64,000 bases of DNA from Empedobacter sedimenti (GCF_030005555.1 NZ_JASCQG010000002.1:186001-250000), one strand, 5' to 3'; shown: positions 8,913 to 18,198, counted from the first letter of the stretch. Made by a program: numbers and translations. The notes: generated by a model from the sequence alone, not told the origin.

Positions 8913-8948
8913 AAAAAAAAAGGCTTTTCTTATAAGGAAAAGCCTTTT
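8913..8948 (-). terminator. Terminator after the DUF1569-like gene
   Basis: The stem AGGCTTTTC/GAAAAGCCT with a 7-nt loop is followed on the minus strand by a run of nine T residues, directly after the stop of the gene at 8955. Confidence 0.85.
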
Positions 8949-8954
8949 GTGTGG

Positions 8955-9443
8955 TTAAATTAATCCAAATTGTTTGAAGTGATGTGTGTAATGTTTTTTA
9001 TGAAAAGTTTTCCAATCCTCGTATCCAATTTCGGCTAATACCGGATTTTCAATTTTTGCATCAGGATTAGCTTCAAAATAAGCGTGAAATTTATCAATTT
9101 CACTTTCTAATTTTTCAATTGCTGCTTCAAGTGATGGATATCTCAAATCCAATAATCCATCAACACCTCCAGCTTTTATTCCTTGTTCCATTTCTCCATC
9201 AGATTCTAACAAATAAGCTCTATACTTTGGTATCATTTCTGCAGGTAATCTACAAGGAATATGTAATCCTCCGTTTGACATTTTTGTAGAGACAATCAAA
9301 TGTTCTACCATATGTTGAGGCGTCATAATTCCCCAATTCGCTTTTTGATTGACAGGTAATTTATTTAAACGATCAATCAAATCCTGTTTATTTTCAAAAT
9401 CTACAAACATTTCTTTATCTATTTTGTTTCTCAATTTAGTCAT
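8955..9443 (-). CDS. DUF1569/DinB-like small helical protein
   Basis: From the ATG at 9441-9443 the protein is 162 residues. It contains WGIMTPQHMVEHL near residue 40-50, matching the conserved metal-binding-like histidine motif of the DinB superfamily/DUF1569 group, and a C-terminal EDWKTFHKKHYTHHFKQFGL with several more histidines that may complete the site. The frame also opens at a TTG (9474-9476), but that codon sits inside a promoter-like TTAGTTTG. The ATG has an AAAGG sequence upstream, so I prefer it. The role is unknown; related proteins are often thiol- or stress-linked, but nothing here proves that. Confidence 0.7.
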   Translation of the reverse strand: MTKLRNKIDKEMFVDFENKQDLIDRLNKLPVNQKANWGIMTPQHMVEHLIVSTKMSNGGLHIPCRLPAEMIPKYRAYLLESDGEMEQGIKAGGVDGLLDLRYPSLEAAIEKLESEIDKFHAYFEANPDAKIENPVLAEIGYEDWKTFHKKHYTHHFKQFGLI

Positions 9444-9461
9444 ATTAATTGTGATTTCCTT

Positions 9462-9469
9462 TAAATTTG
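9462..9469 (+). promoter_or_regulatory. -7 promoter box for the lipoprotein/GNAT operon
   Basis: TAAATTTG on the plus strand matches TAnnTTTG exactly and lies 28 nt before the ATG at 9498, in the gap between divergent genes. Confidence 0.5.
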
Positions 9470-9497
9470 TAGACAAACTAATCTAAATCATCTTCAA

Positions 9498-10454
9498 ATG
9501 ACGAAAATTTTTTATCTCTTATTTGTTACAATAATCTTAACTTCATGTGTATCTCAACATAATAAAGTTATACAAGAAAACATTCTTTCTCTCAAAAATA
9601 GTTACTGCAAAGCTCCTTATCATTATAATTATGATAAAAAGCTACCTTCTTATAATTCTGATTCTATAATTAATGAGAATAAAGATTTAAAAGATAAGTT
9701 TTCAGATCAAAGTATTTTGATTCTTAATGCATTGGGAACAATTGATGAGGTTGAAAAAATTGTTGAATTAAAGAAAGACTCGTCTTTAGAATCTCGTGTA
9801 AAAGTTTTAGAACTTAAAAATTCTATCAATAGTAAAATTACAATTGCAATGACAGAATTAGATGCTGTTGCTGCCGAATTTGATTGCGAAGGCGAACGAG
9901 TAGGGCAGATGGCAAATTATGTAGATAACTTAAATGATAATAAGAACAATAAATTGATAATCTATTCTATTGTTGCTGGTGCAGCAGCTTCTGTTGCTGG
10001 CGGAATCATAAAAAGTGATGGCTGGGGAAGCGCTGTAGATATAACTGGAGGTGTTTTGGGTGCTGGTTTGGGATTTGCAACACTTAATCCGAAAGGGAAA
10101 AAAGTAGAATTTATACATGAGCGTAACATTTTGCGGGATATTTGGAATCAAAAATTGGAATCAGAAAATTTTCCTCCGTTTGTTTGGTATATGTATACAG
10201 AGAAAAAATTTTCGAATTATACAGGTGGTTTATCTATCATAGAGAATATAAAGAAACGTTGGTTACAACTTAATTTTGATAATAATATAGATCAAGCAAA
10301 CAAATCTGTTAACTTTCATGATGGTGGCGAATATTTAGCAGATGATCTACATAATCGTACTTCTATGTTAAATCAAATGCAATCTGCAACACGAACAATT
10401 AATCAAAATATTAATTATTTGTTGTTAGATTTAGATAAATTAGTGTTGTATTAA
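9498..10454 (+). CDS. Lipoprotein of unknown function
   Basis: The 318-residue protein begins with a lipoprotein signal peptide (lipobox LTSC, Cys17). Residues about 25-140 are polar and helix-prone. A Gly/Ala-rich segment around residues 155-195 (GAAASVAGGIIK, then GGVLGAGLGFATL) looks like a glycine-zipper or membrane-associating hairpin. The C-terminal third is helical. I do not recognise a family. A 12-bp gap to the following acetyltransferase gene suggests one transcript. The glycine-rich segment hints at an envelope-stress or membrane role, but this is inference. Confidence 0.65.
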   Translation: MTKIFYLLFVTIILTSCVSQHNKVIQENILSLKNSYCKAPYHYNYDKKLPSYNSDSIINENKDLKDKFSDQSILILNALGTIDEVEKIVELKKDSSLESRVKVLELKNSINSKITIAMTELDAVAAEFDCEGERVGQMANYVDNLNDNKNNKLIIYSIVAGAAASVAGGIIKSDGWGSAVDITGGVLGAGLGFATLNPKGKKVEFIHERNILRDIWNQKLESENFPPFVWYMYTEKKFSNYTGGLSIIENIKKRWLQLNFDNNIDQANKSVNFHDGGEYLADDLHNRTSMLNQMQSATRTINQNINYLLLDLDKLVLY

Positions 10455-10466
10455 ACGATTAATTTG

Positions 10467-10994
10467 ATGATAAATATTCAAACACAATTAGAAAATGATT
10501 TAGTGATTTTAGAACCACTAGATACAAACGATTTCGAAGATTTGTATTCTGCAGCAGCAGATCCTAAAGTTTGGGAGCAACATCCAAACAAAAATCGTTA
10601 CAAAAGAGAAGTATTCCAGGTTTTTTTTGATGGAGCAATTCAGAGTAAAGGCGCTTTTAAGATTATTAATAAAGAAACTAATCAGGTCATTGGGAGTTCA
10701 CGCTTTTATGATTATGATGAAAAAGATGCTTCAATTATTGTAGGTTACACATTTTATTCGACAGATTCTTGGGGAAAAGGAATCAATCCCTCAGTTAAAA
10801 AGTTGATGTTTGATTATATTTTTCAGTTTGTAGATAAAATTTATTTGCATGTTGGTGCTGATAATGTTCGCTCTCAGATTGCAGTTCAGCGCTTAGGTTG
10901 TACTAAAATAGATGAAGAATTGGTTGCTTATTATGGAGAAGAGCCAAAACTTAATTTTGTGTATGAAATGAGAAAAGAGAATTGGTTTAAATAA
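10467..10994 (+). CDS. GNAT family N-acetyltransferase (RimJ/RimL type)
   Basis: From the ATG at 10467 the protein is 175 residues. It has the RimL-like layout: LEPLDTNDFEDLYSAAADPKVWEQHP near the N-terminus, VIGSSRFYDYDEKDASIIVGYTF in the centre, then the acetyl-CoA-binding region with WGKGINPSVKKLMFDYIF and a final VRSQIAVQRLGCTKIDE segment. It should transfer acetyl from acetyl-CoA to an amine of a protein or small molecule; the substrate is unknown. A TTG one codon upstream is a less likely start. Confidence 0.88.
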   Translation: MINIQTQLENDLVILEPLDTNDFEDLYSAAADPKVWEQHPNKNRYKREVFQVFFDGAIQSKGAFKIINKETNQVIGSSRFYDYDEKDASIIVGYTFYSTDSWGKGINPSVKKLMFDYIFQFVDKIYLHVGADNVRSQIAVQRLGCTKIDEELVAYYGEEPKLNFVYEMRKENWFK

Positions 10995-11014
10995 CTGAAA
11001 GCTAAAATATTTAA

Positions 11015-11046
11015 GGAAAGACAGAATTTATTCTGTCTTTTTTTTG
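11015..11046 (+). terminator. Terminator after the GNAT gene
   Basis: The stem AAAGACAGAAT/ATTCTGTCTTT is followed by eight T residues on the plus strand, 20 bp after the stop. Confidence 0.88.
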
Positions 11047-11117
11047 AAATAAATTTAAAATTATGATTATGTTTTTCGTAATATAAATTACTTTTACTGA
11101 AGTTTTCATAACAATGA

Positions 11118-11759
11118 ATGAGTAATATTACATTAAACCCAATTTACGAAAAGATAATTGATGATTTATTGAATCAAAAATATTCTATTTCGGATTTTTT
11201 TTTCTCTGAAGAAGAAACAAAACAACTTCGCGAATCAATCATTCAACAAGATAATAGTCAAGATTTTCATCAAGCAGCAATCGGAAATGCTCAAAACGAA
11301 CAAATTGTAAAATCTGTTCGTGGAGATAAAATTAGATGGATTGATGAAAGTCAAAAAACAGCAACAGAAGAAGTCTTTTTCTCAAAAATTAATCATTTTA
11401 TCGATTATCTTAATCAAACATGTTACATGGGAATTGAAGAAAGTGAATTTCATTATGCAATTTATCCAATAGGTACATTTTATCAAAAACATATAGATGC
11501 ATTCAAAAATGATGATCGCCGCACTTTGTCAATTGTACTATATTTGAATGACGAAGAATGGAATGATGATTTCGGAGGACAATTAGCACTTTATTTGCCC
11601 AAAGATGATGGAACAGAAAGTGAATTGAATGTTTTGCCTTTGGCTGGGAGATTAGCTGTATTTGATAGTAAAACAATTCCGCACGAAGTAAAAAAAGTAA
11701 ACCGACCACGATATAGTATCACAGGATGGTTAAAAACAAGAGGAAATAATCCTTTTTAG
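11118..11759 (+). CDS. 2-oxoglutarate/Fe(II) oxygenase, prolyl-4-hydroxylase-like
   Basis: The 213-residue protein has the iron triad His125-x-Asp127 and His189, and the 2-oxoglutarate-binding Arg198, on a double-stranded beta-helix core (YPIGTFYQKHIDAF, RRTLSIVLYLN, FGGQLALYL, IPHEVKKVNRPRYSITGW). This arrangement resembles the bacterial prolyl hydroxylases related to eukaryotic PHD enzymes; the Pseudomonas member hydroxylates a prolyl residue of EF-Tu. Function is inferred from that similarity. It is a single gene between terminators, convergent with lysS. Confidence 0.88.
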   Translation: MSNITLNPIYEKIIDDLLNQKYSISDFFFSEEETKQLRESIIQQDNSQDFHQAAIGNAQNEQIVKSVRGDKIRWIDESQKTATEEVFFSKINHFIDYLNQTCYMGIEESEFHYAIYPIGTFYQKHIDAFKNDDRRTLSIVLYLNDEEWNDDFGGQLALYLPKDDGTESELNVLPLAGRLAVFDSKTIPHEVKKVNRPRYSITGWLKTRGNNPF

Positions 11760-11764
11760 AAAAA

Positions 11765-11794
11765 ATAAAAGCTCAACATTTGTTGAGCTTTTAA
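11765..11794. terminator. Bidirectional terminator between the oxygenase gene and lysS
   Basis: AAAAGCTCAACA-TT-TGTTGAGCTTTT is a perfect inverted repeat (11767-11792) with A/T runs on both sides, located between convergent genes. Confidence 0.88.
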
Positions 11795-11817
11795 AATATA
11801 GATGAAAGGGTATTAAA

Positions 11818-13521
11818 TTACTCTCCTAAATATGCAACTGTTTTGGCATCGCCATCTAAAGTTACTTTAGTTAAGTTATATTTTGCTAAATTTTTCATTG
11901 ATTTATCCCATTTTTTACCGCTTAATCCAGCTTGAGATTTTAATTCATTTAAATCAATATTTTCGTTTGCTTTTAAAATTTCGATAATTTGAGTTTCTTC
12001 TTCAGTTAACTCATAAGATGGTGCAGATTTCTCTGGACGCATTTGAGGGAAGAATAAAACTTCTTGAATTGATGGATTGTTCGTTAAGAACATAATCAAA
12101 CGGTCCATACCGATTCCTAAACCACCTGTAGGAGGCATTCCGAATTCTAAAGCACGTAAAAAATCTTCGTCAATAAATTCTCCTGCTTCATCATCTCCTT
12201 TTGCAGATAATTTTAATTGTTCTTCAAAACGCTCGCGTTGATCAATTGGGTCATTTAATTCTGAATATGAGTTTGCGATTTCTTTACCACAAACCATTAA
12301 TTCGAAACGCTCAGTTAAATCAGCATTATCACGATGTTGTTTTGTTAATGGAGACATTTCTTTTGGATAATCTGTAATGAAAGTTGGCTGAATGTAGTTT
12401 CCTTCACATTTTTCACCAAAAATTTCATCAATTAATTTTCCTTTACCCATTGTCTCATCAACTTCGATGCCCATACCTTTAGCAGCCTCAAATAATTCAG
12501 CTTCAGATTTACCATCAATATCAAATCCAGTGAAATCTATAATCGATTGACGCATTGTTACACGTTTGTAAGGCGCTTTGAAATCAATTTTGTGTTCACC
12601 AAAAGTTGCTTCAGAAGTTCCGTTAACTGCGATTGCACAATGTTCTAACAATTGTTCTGTAAAATTCATCATCCAGTTGTAGTCTTTGTATGCTACATAA
12701 ATTTCCATTGCTGTAAATTCTGGATTGTGAGTACGATCCATTCCTTCGTTACGGAAGTTTTTAGAGAATTCGTAAACACCTTCAAAACCTCCAACGATTA
12801 ATCTTTTTAAGTATAATTCGTTTGCGATTCTTAAATATAATGGAATGTCTAATGCATTGTGATGTGTAATGAACGGACGAGCCGCAGCACCACCAGGTAT
12901 AGATTGTAAAACAGGTGTTTCAACTTCCATGTAACCACGGTCGTTAAAGAAGTTTCTCATTGCTGTGAACAATTTTGTTCTTTTAATAAAGATTTCTTTA
13001 ACTTGAGGATTCACAACTAAATCAACGTAACGCATACGGTAACGTAATTCTGGATCTGTAAATGCATCAAAAACGTGTCCTTCATCGTCAGTTTTAACGA
13101 TAGGTAATGGACGTAATGTTTTAGATAACATTGTTAACTTCGTTACGTGAATAGAAATTTCACCAACTTTAGTTTTGAATTCGTAACCTTCGATACCGAT
13201 AAAGTCACCGATATCCATTAATTTTTTGAAAATTGTATTGTATTCAACTCCTTCTTCAGAAGAAGAAATATCATCTCTAGAAACGTAAATTTGGATACGA
13301 CCTTCGCTATCTTGTAATTCTGCGAAAGACGCTTTCCCCATTACACGAACACTCATCAATCGCCCAGCAAGCTTGACAACCTTACCTTCTTCGTATTTTT
13401 CCTTTATTTCTTTCGAATTAGAAGTTACCACGAATTCTTCGGCAGGGTAAGGCTCAACGCCTAAGTCTCTTAATTGTTGTAGTTTTTCTCTACGAATAAT
13501 TTCTTGTTCAGACAATTGCAT
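11818..13521 (-). CDS. lysS: Lysyl-tRNA synthetase, class II
   Basis: The 567-residue protein begins with [19 protein letters not shown], then has the anticodon-binding OB fold (about residues 50-155). The class II core includes motif 2 [14 protein letters not shown] (about 257-270) and motif 3 [11 protein letters not shown] (about 475). It ligates lysine to tRNA-Lys in the cytoplasm. Beyond the usual bacterial end (PQMRPEK) there is a C-terminal extension of about 65 residues with a helix-turn-helix-like [22 protein letters not shown] segment. This extension occurs in Flavobacteria LysRS and its role is unclear. Confidence 0.98.
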   Translation of the reverse strand: MQLSEQEIIRREKLQQLRDLGVEPYPAEEFVVTSNSKEIKEKYEEGKVVKLAGRLMSVRVMGKASFAELQDSEGRIQIYVSRDDISSSEEGVEYNTIFKKLMDIGDFIGIEGYEFKTKVGEISIHVTKLTMLSKTLRPLPIVKTDDEGHVFDAFTDPELRYRMRYVDLVVNPQVKEIFIKRTKLFTAMRNFFNDRGYMEVETPVLQSIPGGAAARPFITHHNALDIPLYLRIANELYLKRLIVGGFEGVYEFSKNFRNEGMDRTHNPEFTAMEIYVAYKDYNWMMNFTEQLLEHCAIAVNGTSEATFGEHKIDFKAPYKRVTMRQSIIDFTGFDIDGKSEAELFEAAKGMGIEVDETMGKGKLIDEIFGEKCEGNYIQPTFITDYPKEMSPLTKQHRDNADLTERFELMVCGKEIANSYSELNDPIDQRERFEEQLKLSAKGDDEAGEFIDEDFLRALEFGMPPTGGLGIGMDRLIMFLTNNPSIQEVLFFPQMRPEKSAPSYELTEEETQIIEILKANENIDLNELKSQAGLSGKKWDKSMKNLAKYNLTKVTLDGDAKTVAYLGE

Positions 13522-13549
13522 AGTGAATATGTTTTTAATAAAATGAATG

Positions 13550-13557
13550 CAAAATTA
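13550..13557 (-). promoter_or_regulatory. -7 promoter box of lysS
   Basis: TAATTTTG on the minus strand matches TAnnTTTG exactly, 28 nt before the lysS start. Confidence 0.55.
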
Positions 13558-13629
13558 TGAAAAATAATCTTGAATCACGAAGTTTTTATGATTTAATAAT
13601 AGTAAGAATAATCAGTATTGAAGCGAGTT

Positions 13630-14613
13630 TTAGTCTACTAACTCAAAACGACGCTCTAACGTATAATCTGTGTCTTGAAATTTAACTTTTTTGGTTTCGA
13701 TACTATACGAAATCCAACCATTGTCTTTGATACGAGAAGTCGTTTTTACATAATACTTTATATCGTCTTTCAATTTACTTTCAGAAGGTTGCTCCGTTCC
13801 TAATTTGGTTGCCAAATCTTTCAGATAAGAATACCAAGAGTTTGCAAGCCATTCTTTGTCCGCTTCTTGCATGCTCCCCATAATGTAGTTGGTGTGTGAT
13901 GAACCAATTTCATTCAGCTTAATTTCAGTTGTAGCTGGAGTAGGAGAAGTGCTAAATAGATTATCTAAATAAGATTGATAAACAAAAGGATCACTAGTCA
14001 ACGTAAAATTGCTTTTACCATAAAAGTGATGAAATTGACGAATATCTTTATCAAATAATTTGATGATGTTTTCTGCATTTGCATAGAATTGTACATTCTT
14101 TTTGATTGTAGCAATTGCAGTAGGATTATCTAAATATTTGTTTTCTAAATCTTCTGAAGAAAGTTGCAGCTGTCTGATTGTTTGTTCAAGATTAGTATAA
14201 TTCAAAAAACGTCCGTCTTGGTCAATTTTGAACGAAATCGAAACATTATTAGCTAAAGCAAACGGATTGTTTAGAAAGGATTTTGAGTTGAATTGTACAT
14301 TTCTAAAATTCCACTTAATAACCGTTTCATTTTGATAAATGTTTTCTACTTCTACAATAACATTATAAGTGTATTGTTCTTGGTTTGCAATAGTATCTCC
14401 TTCTAATTTTATTTCGCTAGTAGTTACCTGATAGCGTTTTTCATCTCCAATATTCCAATATGTTTTAGGAAAAACAATACTATCCTCCGCAGCAATATGA
14501 GCGATTGTGTCATTTGCAATAATCTTAGAAATAGTGTCTTTTGCTAGAGTTTGAGCAAAGACTTTTACTGAAAAAAATAAATATAAAAGGTAATATGTAA
14601 ACTTAAGTTTCAT
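13630..14613 (-). CDS. Secreted protein of unknown function, paralogue of the adjacent upstream gene
   Basis: The 327-residue protein has a signal peptide (MKLKFTYYLLYLFF, cleavage near VFAQ at residue 21). The mature part is beta-rich with WNIGDEKRYQVTTSE near residue 53, a FKIDQDGRFLNYTNLEQ segment in the middle and a C-terminal ISYSIETKKVKFQ/RRFELVD strand pair. The order and spacing of these blocks match the neighbouring 312-residue protein, so the two look like diverged tandem duplicates. A periplasmic or outer-membrane-associated location is inferred. It lies downstream of, but apparently separately promoted from, its paralogue. Confidence 0.75.
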   Translation of the reverse strand: MKLKFTYYLLYLFFSVKVFAQTLAKDTISKIIANDTIAHIAAEDSIVFPKTYWNIGDEKRYQVTTSEIKLEGDTIANQEQYTYNVIVEVENIYQNETVIKWNFRNVQFNSKSFLNNPFALANNVSISFKIDQDGRFLNYTNLEQTIRQLQLSSEDLENKYLDNPTAIATIKKNVQFYANAENIIKLFDKDIRQFHHFYGKSNFTLTSDPFVYQSYLDNLFSTSPTPATTEIKLNEIGSSHTNYIMGSMQEADKEWLANSWYSYLKDLATKLGTEQPSESKLKDDIKYYVKTTSRIKDNGWISYSIETKKVKFQDTDYTLERRFELVD

Positions 14614-14634
14614 TAATCATCAAACATTGTCAGT

Positions 14635-14642
14635 CAAAAATA
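14635..14642 (-). promoter_or_regulatory. -7 promoter box of the 13,630-14,613 gene
   Basis: TATTTTTG on the minus strand, exact TAnnTTTG, 21 nt before the start codon. Confidence 0.5.
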
Positions 14643-14689
14643 GACTAAATTATTTAAACTAATGCTTGATTGAGTTAGAAAATAAAAGT

Positions 14690-15628
14690 TTAATCATTTA
14701 ATAAATTTATACTAAGGTGATTAACTGTTTTTTTTGAGCCAATATTTAAACTGAAAAAATAGTCAGATTTTAGTAAAATAGAATTCAAATCATAAGTATT
14801 TTTATAAGAAACTTTAAGTTGAACAGTTTCTGAATATTTCTTGATTTCTTTTTTTACTTGTTCTTGAGATAAATTTAATTTTGCATCATTTAACATATAA
14901 TACGCCATTTCTTCCCACAATTTTTCGAAATCATCTTTACTCAAATTCTGATCAGAAACAACTGTATAAGTGCCATTTGCTTGATTAATCTCTTTTAGAT
15001 ATGTATTTGTTGTAGAGGAAATAGGAAATCCAAAAATATTTTCTTGTACAGATTTACCTTCATATGTTTCGCCTAATCTAAAATATTGACCATTAAAATA
15101 ATTAAACACATGAACTTCTTGCTCAAAAACATACGGTACATATGTTTTTGATTTGATCATATCTTCGATGTGAGTAATATTAGCTTTATATTCTTCAGAC
15201 TTTTTGCGCTGCTTACCTAATTTATCTGTGATTTTAAGTAAACTACCTTCAATTTCGGATGTATTTAATAATTCTAAAAATTCGCCAGAAGGATTTGTCG
15301 TAAATTGATACTTAATTCCGTCCGAATTATTAATAAAATCTCTGTAAAAATCATCTGGATCATTCGATTCATTTTTACCATTTACAAATTCAAATTTGTT
15401 GGCAAAATCATTTTTATCAATCAATTCCATTGTTTTTTCGGATTGATTAATAATTTTAGACACAGTATCATTTACAGAAATCGAAAAGTTACGATCTGTA
15501 AAAGAATATTTATAAATTTTATTTAATTCTAAATTCGGTTTTACCTGAACTGATTTTTCGTCAAAATTTACCTGTCCAAAAATGACAGGAGAATACATTA
15601 AAATCAAGGTAAATAGGCTTGTTCTCAT
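14690..15628 (-). CDS. Secreted protein of unknown function, paralogue of the adjacent downstream gene
   Basis: The 312-residue protein has a signal peptide (cleavage near VIFGQ at residue 19). Its blocks parallel those of the neighbouring 327-residue protein: ELNKIYKYSFTDRNFS, YQFTTNPSGEFLELLNTSEI, a helical lysine-rich middle, FNYFNGQYFRLGETYEG, and a C-terminal amphipathic beta region. No enzymatic motif is visible. The overall shape, a lipid- or ligand-binding beta structure exported to the periplasm, is inference. It is transcribed from its own -7 box 17 nt upstream. Confidence 0.75.
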   Translation of the reverse strand: MRTSLFTLILMYSPVIFGQVNFDEKSVQVKPNLELNKIYKYSFTDRNFSISVNDTVSKIINQSEKTMELIDKNDFANKFEFVNGKNESNDPDDFYRDFINNSDGIKYQFTTNPSGEFLELLNTSEIEGSLLKITDKLGKQRKKSEEYKANITHIEDMIKSKTYVPYVFEQEVHVFNYFNGQYFRLGETYEGKSVQENIFGFPISSTTNTYLKEINQANGTYTVVSDQNLSKDDFEKLWEEMAYYMLNDAKLNLSQEQVKKEIKKYSETVQLKVSYKNTYDLNSILLKSDYFFSLNIGSKKTVNHLSINLLND

Positions 15629-15645
15629 TCTCTCTAAAAGTTGTA

Positions 15646-15653
15646 CAAATATA
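15646..15653 (-). promoter_or_regulatory. -7 promoter box of the 14,690-15,628 gene
   Basis: TATATTTG on the minus strand, exact TAnnTTTG, 17 nt before the ATG. Confidence 0.55.
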
Positions 15654-15659
15654 GAATGA

Positions 15660-17036
15660 TTATTGAATATCCAAAGGATTTATTGAACGAATCATTGTAT
15701 CAATTGGCTTAGTTTCTGAAATTTCTTTTTCCATCAAGGTTCCACCAATTTCTTTTAGTTTTTTTACTTGAGGAATAAATCGATTTTCCAGCGAACCAAT
15801 TGCTTTATTATAGCTTTGTGTAGCTTGATTTAGATTATGACCAACCGAAGCAAAATGTTGAATCAAAACATTTACTCTATTGTATAATTCTATCCCAGCA
15901 TCGCGCATTTGATATATATTTTCGGCAACATTTAATTGTTGCCAACTAAATGCAATCGTACGAAGCATCGTAATCAAAGTAGTTGGTGTTGCAATAATTA
16001 TTCTATTGTTTAGTGCATCTTCTATCAAAGTTCGATCCATTTCTAGTGCAGAACCAAAAGAACTTTCAATCTGTAAATACATTACAACATAATCTGGCGC
16101 ATCTGCGTATTGATTCCAATAAGCCTTAGAGCTCAAATTCTTTAGGTGCTCACGTACCGCTTTTGCGTGCATTTGTAAATGATGTTGACGTTGTTGTTCA
16201 TCTTCAGTTTCGAAAGCTTGCATATATTGGTTTAACGGAACTTTAGAGTCTACGATAACTTTTCTTTTACCTGGAAGATTAACGATTAAATCTGGACGAA
16301 GAATTCCATTTTCTGATTGAACAGAAGTTTGTTCTTCAAAATCACAGAATGGCGACATTCCTGCAAATTCTACTACACGACGTAAACCAATTTCCCCGTA
16401 TTTTCCACGTGTATGTGAAGTTTTAAGTGCTGAAACCAATGTGTTAGTTTCTTTTTGCAATTTGTCTGTTGTACCACGCATCGCATCCAAAAATACTTTG
16501 ATTTCTGTATAAGCTCCTTCGCGCGCTTTTTCTATTTCAGAGATTTTTCCATCAAATTTTGAAAGACTTTCATTCAATGGTTTGATCAACGAATCGATTG
16601 CTTGTTGACGTTTCTCTAAATCATTTTGCGAATCAGAAAAATGTTTATCTAATGTTGTTTTTGCAAGATCAAGAAATTGTTCGTTATTATTTTTCAAAAC
16701 TTGAGCAGAAAGCGCTTCAAATTGCTCTTTCAATCGTTCATTCGTTTCGTGCATAAATAACTTTTGTTGCTCCACAGCCTTTATCGCTTCTTGATGACGA
16801 ACAGTTAATTCCGTATTTTTCTCACGTTCTTTTTGCCATTGATCTAAATTGAAATTAGCATCATCTTTAATTTCTAAAAATTCATTTTTTAATGAATCAT
16901 ATTGTTTCTGAAGTTCTTGATATTTAATTTCATTTCCGATGTTTGTAGAGTTTGCTTTTGATTTTGAATACAAAAAACTAATTACTGCACCAATGATAAA
17001 GAAAAGTAGGGCTGTGAGAATGATTGCGCTGTTCAT
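15660..17036 (-). CDS. rmuC: DNA recombination protein RmuC
   Basis: The 458-residue protein has one N-terminal membrane helix (residues 1-21) and a long coiled coil (about 30-200). The RmuC core follows, with KYGEIGLRRVVEFAG, RPDLIVNLPGKRKVIVDSKVPLNQY (PD-(D/E)xK-like acidic and lysine residues) and ALNNRIIIATPTTLITMLRTIAFSWQQ. RmuC proteins are predicted nucleases that limit inversions at short repeats. The length fits the family. The gene stands alone, with an 18-bp hairpin-containing leader. Confidence 0.96.
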   Translation of the reverse strand: MNSAIILTALLFFIIGAVISFLYSKSKANSTNIGNEIKYQELQKQYDSLKNEFLEIKDDANFNLDQWQKEREKNTELTVRHQEAIKAVEQQKLFMHETNERLKEQFEALSAQVLKNNNEQFLDLAKTTLDKHFSDSQNDLEKRQQAIDSLIKPLNESLSKFDGKISEIEKAREGAYTEIKVFLDAMRGTTDKLQKETNTLVSALKTSHTRGKYGEIGLRRVVEFAGMSPFCDFEEQTSVQSENGILRPDLIVNLPGKRKVIVDSKVPLNQYMQAFETEDEQQRQHHLQMHAKAVREHLKNLSSKAYWNQYADAPDYVVMYLQIESSFGSALEMDRTLIEDALNNRIIIATPTTLITMLRTIAFSWQQLNVAENIYQMRDAGIELYNRVNVLIQHFASVGHNLNQATQSYNKAIGSLENRFIPQVKKLKEIGGTLMEKEISETKPIDTMIRSINPLDIQ

Positions 17037-17086
17037 AATCTTAAAATTTAAACAAAGGAACGATTTTATACGACATAAAGTGTCGT

Positions 17087-17554
17087 TTAAATAGTGAATT
17101 TATGTTTAAATTCTTTAATATCTTTATTAGCAAGGACATCTAATATTCTATCATAGGTTTCATGATCGATTTCTTTATTAGAAAAAATAACGTTAAAAAG
17201 AGAATTATCGTTTTTTTCAATGAATAATAAATGCTTATATCTAACAAAATTTCTTAATTCATTGTAATTTAATAAATAAGTGTCAATTTTTATTCCATCT
17301 TCTTCGAAAATTATATCGAATTCTTTTTTGAACTCTTCTTCAGGAATTGAATTAACATGTTTTTTAAAATTAGAAATTAATTTATTTTTTGTAAAGTAAT
17401 AATATATATTCAGTCCTAGAATTAATAATAAGAATACAATTCCGAATTCGGTTAAAACAATAGATTTAAAAAATACAGCTAAAATAAATGATATTAAAGA
17501 AAGAAAACTAGTTAGTTTTATAAAGAATGAATCCTTATTTTTTTTAAGTTTCAT
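17087..17554 (-). CDS. Small membrane protein, YcxB-like
   Basis: From the ATG at 17552-17554 the protein is 155 residues. It has two adjacent membrane helices (about residues 10-55, with LTSFLSLISFILAVFF and FGIVFLLLILGLNIYYYF) and a cytoplasmic beta/alpha tail, as in YcxB-like proteins. The tail contains FDIIFEEDGIKIDT and LLFIEKNDNSLFNVIF, typical of that PH-like fold. The frame opens 24 codons earlier (17626), but those residues do not resemble the family and overlap an AT-rich promoter-like stretch. The function of the family is unknown. Confidence 0.62.
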   Translation of the reverse strand: MKLKKNKDSFFIKLTSFLSLISFILAVFFKSIVLTEFGIVFLLLILGLNIYYYFTKNKLISNFKKHVNSIPEEEFKKEFDIIFEEDGIKIDTYLLNYNELRNFVRYKHLLFIEKNDNSLFNVIFSNKEIDHETYDRILDVLANKDIKEFKHKFTI

Positions 17555-17639
17555 TAATAATTCTACATATATAATATATGCATTTATAGAGTTTGTTTTA
17601 TTAGGAATACAATGTACTTTTAACATAAAATAAATATAT

Positions 17640-17671
17640 AAAAAAAGGATTTACATCTGTAAACCCTTTTC
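17640..17671 (-). terminator. Terminator after cvpA
   Basis: The stem AAGGGTTTACA/TGTAAATCCTT (11 bp with one G-U) is followed by a seven-T run on the minus strand, just after the cvpA stop. Confidence 0.8.
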
Positions 17672-17676
17672 TGTAT

Positions 17677-18198
17677 TTATTGAATAGAATCTTGCGATTC
17701 GTTTCTTAAGTTATCTTTTGTCTCGAAAATAGAATTTTTGATGATTTGCGAACTTTCATTCAAAATTGGTAAAATTTGGCTTTTGTCTTTTGTTTCTTTA
17801 AAACCTAACTCTAAAATTGGATCGACGTAATACAAAATACTCGAACACAATAAAAGTGAAATAACCAAACCTAAAGCTGCGCCTCCAAATCGATTGACGA
17901 TTCCTAAACCAACAGCTTCTACTGTTTTTTGAGTAAGACTTGAGGCTAATTTTATTGTGAAATAAGCAATTGCAAAAGTCAAAATTAAGGAAACAATAGA
18001 GGTTAAACTATCTGCAACAATATTGTATGAGTCTACATAAACTTCGATGATTTGGTAGAATTTAAAACTTAACCAAATGGCTACGAAAAAACCGACTAAA
18101 CCAATTAATTGAGAGATAAAACCTTTGAAAAAACCGTTTATTACACCAACCGCTAATGCAATTAAAATTAGAATATCAAGTTGATTAAAATCTGTCAT
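17677..18198 (-). CDS. cvpA: CvpA family membrane protein
   Basis: The 173-residue protein has four membrane helices and the CvpA pattern: DILILIALAVGVINGFFKGFISQLIGLVGFFVAIWL at the N-terminus and LGIVNRFGGAALGLV in the centre. Family members are needed for colicin V export in E. coli and for envelope tolerance more widely; the exact role here is unknown. The start overlaps the stop of the cysteine desulfurase gene by 1 bp (TAATG), so the two are translationally coupled. Confidence 0.88.
   Translation of the reverse strand: MTDFNQLDILILIALAVGVINGFFKGFISQLIGLVGFFVAIWLSFKFYQIIEVYVDSYNIVADSLTSIVSLILTFAIAYFTIKLASSLTQKTVEAVGLGIVNRFGGAALGLVISLLLCSSILYYVDPILELGFKETKDKSQILPILNESSQIIKNSIFETKDNLRNESQDSIQ

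Noticed and set aside
9444-9476. TTG start for the DUF1569-like protein
   Set aside because: The TTG lies in a promoter-like TTAGTTTG, and the ATG at 9443 has a better upstream context.
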